From Sphingobacteriales bacterium (GTDB taxonomy: Bacteria > Bacteroidota > Bacteroidia > Sphingobacteriales > Sphingobacteriaceae): 38,789 nt of DNA. Position 1 is the stretch's first letter. The number at the start of each line of letters is the position of its first letter. Below are positions 31,395 through 38,789 of this stretch, one piece after another. Where the stretch lies: positions 1 through 38,789 of the forward strand of contig JAAFJW010000012.1 of the NCBI GenBank assembly GCA_013298995.1, in the 5' to 3' direction. Made by a program: the position numbers and the translations under genes. The notes beneath the pieces were generated by a model. It saw nothing but the letters and a program-made list of their open reading frames with translations. It had not been told where the DNA came from and searched no databases.

Positions 31395-33701
31395 ATGAGT
31401 AAAGCACACAAAAAGCAAGATGCCTTAGATTACCACGCCATGGGCAGGCCAGGTAAAATACAGGTGGTACCTACCAAACCTACCAATACACAACGTGATT
31501 TAAGCCTAGCTTACTCGCCAGGTGTGGCAGTACCCTGTTTAAAAATTGCCGAAAACAAAAACGATGTATATAAATATACCGCCAAAGGAAACTTAGTTGC
31601 TGTAATAAGTAACGGCACTGCGGTATTGGGCTTGGGCAATATAGGCCCCGAAGCAGGCAAGCCCGTAATGGAGGGTAAGGGAATTTTGTTTAAGATATTT
31701 GCTGATATTGATGTATTTGACTTAGAGCTTGATACCGAAAATGTAGATGAATTTGTAAAGATTGTAAAAGCACTAGAACCCACGTTTGGCGGCATAAATT
31801 TAGAAGATATTAAAGCCCCCGAGTGTTTTGAAATAGAAAGAAGGCTAAAGGCCGAGATGAGTATCCCTGTAATGCATGACGACCAGCATGGTACCGCCAT
31901 TATATCGGCAGCAGCCTTGCTTAACGCATGTGAAATACAAAAAAAGAAACTTGATAAAATAAAAATTGTAATTAATGGTGCTGGTGCAGCAGCAATATCG
32001 TGTACAAGGCTTTATGTATCGCTAGGTGCTCGTAAAGAAAACATTGTGATGCTAGACCGTACAGGCGTAATCCGGGCCAACCGAGAAAACCTAGAAGCTA
32101 CCAAAGCCGAGTTTGCCACCACCCGAGATATTTTTACCTTAACAGATGCCATTAAAAATGCCGATGTGTTTATTGGCCTTTCATCGGCCGATGTGCTAAG
32201 TGTGGATATGTTGCTATCTATGGCCAAAAACCCCATTGTATTTGCCATGGCCAATCCCAACCCCGAAATTGATTACGACCTAGCCGTAAAAACCCGCAAA
32301 GATATTATTATGGCCACCGGCCGGTCCGATTTCCCTAACCAAGTAAATAATGTATTGGGTTTCCCTTACATATTTAGAGGAGCACTGGATGTGCGGGCTA
32401 CGGCCATTAACGAGGCCATGAAAATTGCAGCCGTAAAAGCCCTTGCCGACCTAGCCAAAGAAACCGTACCCGAGGCTGTAAACCTAGCCTACAACACCAA
32501 AAATATTCGGTTCGGGAAAGATTATATTATCCCTAAACCTATTGATTTTAGGTTAATTACCGCCGTAGCACCAGCCGTAGCCAAAGCCGCAATGGAATCG
32601 GGTGTGGCCCGTATTGATATTAGCGATTGGGAAAAATACAACCACGAACTTAAACAACGCCTAGGGATGGACGATGTGATTTTACGCACCATTACCAACA
32701 AGGCCAAGGCCAACCCCAAAAAAGTGGTTTTCGCTGAGGCGGATAATTACAAAATATTAAAATCGGCACAGATAGTTAAAGATGAAGGCATAGCCATCCC
32801 TATTTTGCTAGGCAATAAAAGCATTATCAATAAAATTATCCGTGAAAACGAGCTGGAACTAGAGGGCGTTCACATCATCGACCCAGTAGAAGAAAAAGAG
32901 CTGTTCGAGAAATTTGCACAAAACCTATATGCCAAGCGTGGCCGCCGAGGTATTAACTTATTTGAAGCACAAAAACTGATGCGAGACCGCAACTACTTTG
33001 GCGCATCGATGGTCGAATTTGGCTTGGCCGATGCCTTAATATCGGGGCTAACCCGCAATTATGCCACCACAGTAAAGCCCGCCCTACAAATTATAGGTAC
33101 CGAAGCTGGCGTAAACCGTGTAGCGGGTATGTATATGATGCTTACCAAACGTGGCCCCGTGTTTTTTGCCGATACCACCATTAATGTAAACCCCGATGCG
33201 CAAGAGTTGGTAGATATTACGGTATTGGTAAACAAATCGGTTAAACAGTTTAATATCGAACCCCGTATAGCCCTGCTTTCGTATTCCAACTTTGGCTCGA
33301 ACGAAGGCGATACCCCACATAAAATTAGCCAAGCGGTAAGCATATTGCACAGCAATTATCCCGATATGGTTGTTGATGGCGAAATGCAAGCCAACTTTGC
33401 CCTTAATGCCGGCTTATTAAAAGATAATTTTCCGTTTTCGAAATTAAACGATGGTGCCGCCAATACACTGGTATTCCCCAGCCTCGATGCAGGCAATATT
33501 GCCTATAAATTATTACAAGAAATAGGCGGTGCCGAAGCCATAGGCCCCATACTGCTGGGTATGAATAAACCCGTACATGTTTTACAACTAGATAGTTCGG
33601 TACGTGAAATTGTAAACATGGTAACCATAGCCGTAGTAGATGTACAAACAAAAGAAGATGCGTTAAATAAAAAAAATGTATTTTCGCATCCCCAAAAATA
33701 G
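31395..33701 (+). CDS. maeB: NADP-dependent malic enzyme with phosphotransacetylase-like domain
   Basis: A 768-residue two-domain protein starting at ATG. The malic-enzyme half (about 1-425) shows SLAYSPGVAVPCL, VAVISNGTAVLGLGNIG, MEGKGILFKIFADIDVFD, MPVMHDDQHGTAII-type SIPVMHDDQHGTAIIS (metal site) and IVINGAGAAAISC (NADP fold). The C-terminal half (about 430-768) is phosphotransacetylase-like (VVFAEADNYKILKSAQIVKDEGIAIPILLGN; LTKRGPVFFADTTINVNPDAQELVDI) and in MaeB acts as an acetyl-CoA-sensing regulatory module. It converts malate to pyruvate, CO2 and NADPH. ruvA starts 14 nt downstream, so maeB-ruvA-sprA probably form an operon. The upstream TATTTTTA is one base off a -7 box. Confidence 0.95.
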   Translation: MSKAHKKQDALDYHAMGRPGKIQVVPTKPTNTQRDLSLAYSPGVAVPCLKIAENKNDVYKYTAKGNLVAVISNGTAVLGLGNIGPEAGKPVMEGKGILFKIFADIDVFDLELDTENVDEFVKIVKALEPTFGGINLEDIKAPECFEIERRLKAEMSIPVMHDDQHGTAIISAAALLNACEIQKKKLDKIKIVINGAGAAAISCTRLYVSLGARKENIVMLDRTGVIRANRENLEATKAEFATTRDIFTLTDAIKNADVFIGLSSADVLSVDMLLSMAKNPIVFAMANPNPEIDYDLAVKTRKDIIMATGRSDFPNQVNNVLGFPYIFRGALDVRATAINEAMKIAAVKALADLAKETVPEAVNLAYNTKNIRFGKDYIIPKPIDFRLITAVAPAVAKAAMESGVARIDISDWEKYNHELKQRLGMDDVILRTITNKAKANPKKVVFAEADNYKILKSAQIVKDEGIAIPILLGNKSIINKIIRENELELEGVHIIDPVEEKELFEKFAQNLYAKRGRRGINLFEAQKLMRDRNYFGASMVEFGLADALISGLTRNYATTVKPALQIIGTEAGVNRVAGMYMMLTKRGPVFFADTTINVNPDAQELVDITVLVNKSVKQFNIEPRIALLSYSNFGSNEGDTPHKISQAVSILHSNYPDMVVDGEMQANFALNAGLLKDNFPFSKLNDGAANTLVFPSLDAGNIAYKLLQEIGGAEAIGPILLGMNKPVHVLQLDSSVREIVNMVTIAVVDVQTKEDALNKKNVFSHPQK

Positions 33702-33715
33702 CTAAAACATAAAGT

Positions 33716-34300
33716 ATGTACGCATATATTAATGGTAAACTCACTTTTAAATGCCCAGCCTATGTAATCCTGGAAACAGGCGGTATAGGCTATCAATTGC
33801 ATATTTCGTTACATACATTTGTAGCTATTAAAGACCAAGAAAACTGCAAATTATACGTTTGGCTACATGTAAAAGAAGATGCACATACCCTATATGGTTT
33901 TGCCGATGAAGGCGAAAAACGGCTTTTTTTACACCTTATATCAGTAAACGGTATTGGGCCAGGTACAGGCAGGATGATGCTTTCGTCTATCAGCCCTATC
34001 GAGATACAAGACGCCATTGTTAAAGGAGATATAAACCAAATTAAACGCATAAAAGGCATAGGCCCAAAATCGGCACAACGCCTAATTATCGAGCTACAAG
34101 ATAAATTACAAAAAGAAGGCAGTGGCACATTAATATCGGCACCGCTAAACAATACCGCCCGCGAGGAAGCGTTATCAGCATTAATGATGCTGGGTTTTGC
34201 CAAAATTGCTGCCGATAAAGCCATCGATACTGTTTTAAAAAACACATCCGAAACATTATCGGTAGAACAAATTATTAAAACAACATTAAAAACATTATAA
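33716..34300 (+). CDS. ruvA: Holliday junction DNA helicase subunit RuvA
   Basis: A 194-residue protein starting at ATG. Domain I (OB fold, MYAYINGKLTFKCPAYVILETGGIGYQLHIS) is followed by YVWLHVKEDAHTLYGFADEGEKRLFLHLISVNGIGPGTGRMML and IKRIKGIGPKSAQRLIIELQDKL, the two helix-hairpin-helix motifs of domain II, and a short domain III (AREEALSALMMLGFAKIAADKAI) that contacts RuvB. RuvA binds four-way junctions and loads the RuvB motor. Length is normal. It sits 14 nt after maeB and 20 nt before the sprA TTG. ruvB and ruvC are not in the window. Confidence 0.95.
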   Translation: MYAYINGKLTFKCPAYVILETGGIGYQLHISLHTFVAIKDQENCKLYVWLHVKEDAHTLYGFADEGEKRLFLHLISVNGIGPGTGRMMLSSISPIEIQDAIVKGDINQIKRIKGIGPKSAQRLIIELQDKLQKEGSGTLISAPLNNTAREEALSALMMLGFAKIAADKAIDTVLKNTSETLSVEQIIKTTLKTL

Positions 34301-34320
34301 AAATTTACACGCAATCCCTT

Positions 34321-37300
34321 TTGAAAAAAATAAGCCTTTTATTTACGTTTACGCTTTTATTTTTGTGCTTGGCGCAGATAAATACTGTGGCGCAAATAAA
34401 AAAGCCCGTAGCAAAAAAACCAGCCGATAGCCTTAAATTAAAATATAGGTTTAAAGATAGCTACGCCACTCCGTTTTTTGCACCTACCGAGTTTAGCTTA
34501 AACCCTCCCGAAAACCTTAAACGCACCGTTGAGTACGATGCCAAAAACAACCGCTACATTATTAAAGAAATGCTGGGCAATAAACTATACCGCCAGCCAC
34601 AATACCTTACATTTAAAGAATACCAACAAATAGAGTTAGAAAAAATAAAAAAAGAATATTGGGGTGGTTTAGTAACCAATGCCTCATCGCCAGCTGGCAA
34701 AAAAGGCCTGGGCGCAAGCATAAAAATTAGAAATAAAATTTTTGAAACCGTATTTGGCGGCAATACCATAAGCGTAAGCCCCCGTGGTAGTGCCGACCTT
34801 ACCTTTGGTGGCCGCATAAACCGAAACGAAAACCCCCTATTTAACGAAAAACAAAGGGTACAACGAAACTTCGATTTTAACCAACGCATACAAATGAACC
34901 TAGCAGGTAAAATAGGCGAAAGGTTAAAGTTAAACTTAAATTACAGTACCGAAGCCCAGTTTGATTTCGAAAACCAAATTAAGCTAGATTTTCCAGGCAA
35001 AAAAGATGATATCCTGCAACGATTAGAACTTGGCGTAGTTAGTTTTCCGCTTACTACACAGTTAATTACGGGTACACAAGCCTTGTTTGGCGTAAAAACA
35101 CAATTGCAGTTTGGTCGCCTAGGCATTACTTCTTTGTATTCGCAACAGCGCTCGCAAGCCAAAGAAATTACCATTACCAACGGCTCGCAACAAAACGAAT
35201 TTAGGATAACCTCCGATGCGTATGAAGCCAACAAGCACTTTTTTTTAGCGCAATACTTTCGCAATAATTACAATAAGGCAATGGCAAATTTGCCCATTAT
35301 CACTTCGCAAGTAAACATTACAAAGCTAGAGGTATGGGTAACCAATAAAACCAATAGCACCACCGACTCGCGAGATATATTGGCTTTTATGGATTTAGGC
35401 GAAAACGAGCCTTCCAATACCAAACTTTTTCAAGGAGGAGCAGGATTTAGTGGTTTACCATCAGCTTTTTCAGACCCTAATTTCCCTCAAGTTCAATCCA
35501 ATAATTTACTACAACAAATACCTGCAAATGCCCGCCTTACAAATAATAACGAAGTAGATGATTTTTTTCAGAACAATGGCGGCCCCGATAACTATACCAA
35601 ACTTACCTATGCCCGTAAACTTACCGAAAAAGAATATACCCTTAACCCTATACTCGGTTTTATATCGTTAAACGCTGCTTTAAATACCGATGAAGTATTG
35701 GCCGTAGCCTACCGCTATACGGTAAACGGGGTAGAGTACCAAGTGGGCGAGTTTTCGAACGACCGAACAGTAGATTTGGCCAGCCCAAAAGTACTTTTTA
35801 CCAAGCTATTAAAAAACCAAACCATTAAAACCAAATTGCCTATTTGGAATTTGATGATGAAAAATATTTATGCCCTTAATGCCTACGAAATTAGCCCTCA
35901 GGATTTTAAACTTAGCATTACAAGGGTAGATAACGATAAAGGCGTAGAAAACCCAACCATAAACGAAGGTGAAAAAAAAGACCCCGTTAATCCTGTAAAC
36001 CCACTAAAAAGAACCAAGCTATCTGGTAAACTATGGCTACAAGTTACAGGCCTTGATAGGATAAACCAACAGCGAGATGCAGTACCCGATGGCTATTTTG
36101 ATTTTATACCTGGCGTAACCATCGACCCTACCAATGGCCGTATTATATTTCCATTTATCGAACCTTTTGGTAAAGATTTAGAAGCTAAATTTGATAACGT
36201 TACCGAACAAGCCCTAATAAAAAAATACGTTTTCCAGCCGCTGTACGATTCGACCCAAGCCCTTGCACAGCAATTACACCCCGAGTTAAATAGGTATATC
36301 ATTAAAGGAACGTACCAATCGCAGGTAAGCTCCGAGTTTCAGTTAAATGCCATTAATGTTCCCGAGGGCTCGGTAGTGGTAACATCAGGTACGTTAAAAC
36401 TCACCGAAGGAGCCGATTATACCGTTGATTATAATGTAGGACGGGTTAAAATTTTAAACTCGGCTTTGCTAAGCTCGGGGCAACCCATAAAAATACGCTT
36501 AGAGAGCAACGAACTATTTGGCGTACAGCAAAAAACACTTTTTGGTACCCGTTTAGATTATAAAATAAGCGAAAAAATAAATTTTGGTGCTACCTATTTA
36601 AAACTTACCGAACAGCCTTTAACCCCTAAAGTAAATTTTGGGGAAGAATCTGTATCTAATAGCATTTACGGCTTTGATGTAAATTACAGTGCCAGCAGTA
36701 GGTTTTTAACCCGAATGATTGATAAGTTGCCCTTTATATCAACCAAAGCTCCCTCGTCGGTATCGTTTAGTGGCGAGTTTGCAAAGTTTCAGCCAGGCCA
36801 CCCTAAAGCCTTAAACTTTGCAGGAAACACCACAGGGGCAAGTTATATTGATGATTTTGAAGCCAGCCGATCCATTATAGATTTAAAAGCCGCCACCATG
36901 TGGCAAATATCGGGTACGCCACAATATTTTTCGGAGGCTAAATTATCCAATGATTTGACCTACGGATTTAACCGAGCAAAGATGTCGTTTTTTAATATCG
37001 ACCCTTTGTTTTATAACCGATCGGGAAGTTTAACACCAGATAATATTAGAAACAATAAAGCCGAACTATCCGACCCTTATGTGCGTGAAGTGGTAGAAAA
37101 CGAGGTTTTTCCGTTTAGGCAAAACCCATCGGGTACACCATTATCACTGCCTACCTTTAATGTTGCCTATTACCCTACATTGCGTGGGCCTTATAATTTT
37201 ACAGCCACAGGCCTAAGGCCCGATGGTACCTTTAGCAACCCAAGAAACAAGTGGGGCGGTATTTTTAGGCGTATTGATAACAATGATTTTGAAGCCTTAA

Positions 37301-38789
37301 ATATCGAATTTATCGAATTTTGGGTGCTCGATCCCTTTATTAAAAACCCTAATGCTAGCGGTGGCGATTTATACTTTAACCTAGGAAACATATCAGAAGA
37401 TGTATTACGTGATGGCCGAAAAGGATTAGAAAACGGCTTGCCTGCCGATGGCGACCCCAGCCGTACCGAGGCTACCGCATGGGGAATTGTACCCAAGTTA
37501 CAGCCTATTATACAAGCATTTGATAACAACCCCGATGCTAGGCAAAAACAAGATGTAGGTATTGATGGAATAAGCAGTGCCGATGAGCGACAAAAATTTG
37601 CAACTGTTTTACAACCCATTGTGGCACAATTAAATCCCCAAGCCGCCGCACAATTAAATGCCGACCCCGCATCTGATGATTACGTTTATTTTAGAGGCCC
37701 ACAATTAGACCAACAAAATGCTGGCATATTAAAACGCTACGAAAACTTTAATGGTACCGAGGGAAACTCGAAAACTGCCCAACAATCAACCAACGAACTA
37801 GGTATCGAAAACTCGGCAGCAACCGCCCTGCCCGATGGCGAAGATTTGAATAGGGACAATAACCTTACCCGGTCCGACGAATATTACCAATACAAGGTAA
37901 GCATGCGCCCTCAAGATTTAGAAGTAGGTAAAAACAATGTTGTAGATAAAATTACTTCGACCATAAAACTGGTTGACGGTAGCTCGCAAAGTGCCACTTG
38001 GTATCAATTTAGAGTGCCCATAGCACAATTCAATGATAAAATAGGAAACATACAAGATTTTAGGTCGATACGTTTTATGCGAATGTTTATGACCGATTTT
38101 GACGAAACTACCATACTCCGTTTTGCAAAGTTGCAACTTATACGGGGCGAATGGCGTAGGTATAATGCCGAAAAAAGCATCTCCAAAGAAATTAAAGACC
38201 CTGGCACTTCGGGTATTGATAACTCGTTGCTTGATGTAGGTGTAGTAAATATCGAAGAAAACGGATCGAAAACACCTATCCCTTATGTAGTGCCCCCTGG
38301 TATTTTGCGTGAAAAAGATTTTTCGAACTTTAGGGGCGAAAGCCGCCAAAATGAGCAATCGCTATTGCTAAAAGTACAAAACCTACAAGATGGTTACTCG
38401 CGGGCGGCTTACAAAACTACTATCAACGATTTTAGGTCGTACAAACGCTTACAAATGTTTATCCACGCCGAAGGCCAGCAGCTTAGAGATGGCGAAGTAA
38501 ATGCTTTTTTACGTGTAGGAACCGATTATCAGGATAACTATTACGAGTACAATATCCCGCTAAGGGTAACCCAACAAGGCACCCGCGACCCCGAGCTTAT
38601 ATGGCCAGCCCAAAACCGTATGGAAATTGAATTTAAACAATTTCAACTAGCCAAAACAGCCCGTAATGCGGCAATAATTAGAGGAGAGCATCCATCTGTA
38701 AACGACCCATATCTTTACCCTATAGATGCCACAAACAGCATTATTATTAAAGGCCAGCCCGATTTAAGTAAGGTGCGTACCATAATGCT
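34321..38789 (+). CDS. sprA: SprA-family outer-membrane translocon protein, 3' end outside window
   Basis: Absent from the ORF track because it has no stop before the window ends. The open frame begins at TTG 34321 (MKKISLLFTFTLLFLCLAQINTVAQ, a signal peptide); upstream codons in this frame contain no ATG, so TTG is preferred. About 1489 residues are visible of a protein that usually has about 2300-2500. RYRFKDSYATPFFAPTEF-like KYRFKDSYATPFF, PRGSADLTFGGRINRNENPLFNEKQR and FQPGHPKALNFAGNTTGASYIDDFEASRS are typical of SprA (Sov in Porphyromonas), the giant barrel of the type IX secretion system. It exports gliding adhesins and other CTD-tagged proteins. It is the third gene of the maeB-ruvA-sprA cluster, 20 nt after ruvA. 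Confidence 0.92.
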   Translation, partial: MKKISLLFTFTLLFLCLAQINTVAQIKKPVAKKPADSLKLKYRFKDSYATPFFAPTEFSLNPPENLKRTVEYDAKNNRYIIKEMLGNKLYRQPQYLTFKEYQQIELEKIKKEYWGGLVTNASSPAGKKGLGASIKIRNKIFETVFGGNTISVSPRGSADLTFGGRINRNENPLFNEKQRVQRNFDFNQRIQMNLAGKIGERLKLNLNYSTEAQFDFENQIKLDFPGKKDDILQRLELGVVSFPLTTQLITGTQALFGVKTQLQFGRLGITSLYSQQRSQAKEITITNGSQQNEFRITSDAYEANKHFFLAQYFRNNYNKAMANLPIITSQVNITKLEVWVTNKTNSTTDSRDILAFMDLGENEPSNTKLFQGGAGFSGLPSAFSDPNFPQVQSNNLLQQIPANARLTNNNEVDDFFQNNGGPDNYTKLTYARKLTEKEYTLNPILGFISLNAALNTDEVLAVAYRYTVNGVEYQVGEFSNDRTVDLASPKVLFTKLLKNQTIKTKLPIWNLMMKNIYALNAYEISPQDFKLSITRVDNDKGVENPTINEGEKKDPVNPVNPLKRTKLSGKLWLQVTGLDRINQQRDAVPDGYFDFIPGVTIDPTNGRIIFPFIEPFGKDLEAKFDNVTEQALIKKYVFQPLYDSTQALAQQLHPELNRYIIKGTYQSQVSSEFQLNAINVPEGSVVVTSGTLKLTEGADYTVDYNVGRVKILNSALLSSGQPIKIRLESNELFGVQQKTLFGTRLDYKISEKINFGATYLKLTEQPLTPKVNFGEESVSNSIYGFDVNYSASSRFLTRMIDKLPFISTKAPSSVSFSGEFAKFQPGHPKALNFAGNTTGASYIDDFEASRSIIDLKAATMWQISGTPQYFSEAKLSNDLTYGFNRAKMSFFNIDPLFYNRSGSLTPDNIRNNKAELSDPYVREVVENEVFPFRQNPSGTPLSLPTFNVAYYPTLRGPYNFTATGLRPDGTFSNPRNKWGGIFRRIDNNDFEALNIEFIEFWVLDPFIKNPNASGGDLYFNLGNISEDVLRDGRKGLENGLPADGDPSRTEATAWGIVPKLQPIIQAFDNNPDARQKQDVGIDGISSADERQKFATVLQPIVAQLNPQAAAQLNADPASDDYVYFRGPQLDQQNAGILKRYENFNGTEGNSKTAQQSTNELGIENSAATALPDGEDLNRDNNLTRSDEYYQYKVSMRPQDLEVGKNNVVDKITSTIKLVDGSSQSATWYQFRVPIAQFNDKIGNIQDFRSIRFMRMFMTDFDETTILRFAKLQLIRGEWRRYNAEKSISKEIKDPGTSGIDNSLLDVGVVNIEENGSKTPIPYVVPPGILREKDFSNFRGESRQNEQSLLLKVQNLQDGYSRAAYKTTINDFRSYKRLQMFIHAEGQQLRDGEVNAFLRVGTDYQDNYYEYNIPLRVTQQGTRDPELIWPAQNRMEIEFKQFQLAKTARNAAIIRGEHPSVNDPYLYPIDATNSIIIKGQPDLSKVRTIM

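Noticed and set aside
33793-34314. 173-codon antisense ORF over ruvA
   Set aside because: Ser/Cys-rich composition typical of antisense reading of a real gene.
37918-38358. 146-codon antisense ORF in sprA
   Set aside because: Lies wholly within the sprA reading frame on the other strand and shows no domain.
1-38789. tRNA or rRNA genes
   Set aside because: No T-loop (GTTCRANYC) in a cloverleaf context and no rRNA-like stretch was found by eye; a tRNAscan run would settle it.

Overview
The window is chromosomal DNA of a Bacteroidota bacterium, probably from the Cytophagia / Sphingobacteriia / Chitinophagia side of the phylum. The evidence is the maeB-ruvA-sprA gene order with SprA (the gliding / type IX secretion translocon protein), Bacteroidota-typical families (DUF3127, DUF547, the long PurF form, a FeoB-associated Cys-rich peptide, an OmpH-type lipoprotein, an MG2-domain secreted protein), promoters of the TTG-N19/21-TAnnTTTG type, and almost no Shine-Dalgarno sequences. 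Genus cannot be fixed from the sequence alone.

Layout. 1-234: the 3' end of an IS30-type transposase. 235-5051: a secreted subtilase (-), a TPR protein, a ComA-like phosphosulfolactate synthase and an orphan lipoprotein (+). 5052-7156: two mostly non-coding stretches around an O-methyltransferase-like gene (-), rich in tandem, direct and inverted repeats. 7157-11754: N-carbamoylputrescine amidase and PurN (-), then a DUF547 protein and RNase R (+). 11755-14684: an AT-rich, accessory-looking block with a second orphan lipoprotein and a convergent type II restriction-modification pair. 14685-22118: long-form PurF (-), OmpH-like lipoprotein (+), an RlmL-like RNA methyltransferase (-), DUF3127 protein, SDR/epimerase and ThiL (+), with two repeat-rich gaps. 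22141-30264: MG2-domain protein, TypA/BipA, VanX-like dipeptidase, YihY, MetF and RNase HII, all (-), plus one 48-codon gene on (+) missed by the ORF track. 30326-31169: an 18-bp inverted repeat and a HigBA-type toxin-antitoxin operon. 31395-end: malic enzyme, RuvA and SprA (+), SprA running off the window.

How it fits together. Most genes are housekeeping: purine synthesis (purF, purN), folate (metF), thiamine (thiL), polyamine (amidase), RNA and DNA upkeep (rnr, rnhB, ruvA, RlmL-like), translation GTPase (typA), envelope (OmpH-like, YihY, VanX-like, MG2 protein) and surface secretion (sprA). The accessory layer is the IS end, the RM pair, the TA pair, two orphan lipoproteins and several families of short intergenic repeats.

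No wholly new multi-gene system stands out. The most interesting unexplained signals are: an intergenic element present in two inverted copies (about 17.5 kb and 20.7 kb), one of which looks interrupted by a hairpin-rich insert; a 67-bp tandem repeat with a conserved stem; a segment bounded by 31-bp direct repeats; and a toxin gene whose consensus promoter sits so close to its GTG codon that the mRNA may be leaderless. No tRNA, rRNA or CRISPR array was found by eye.
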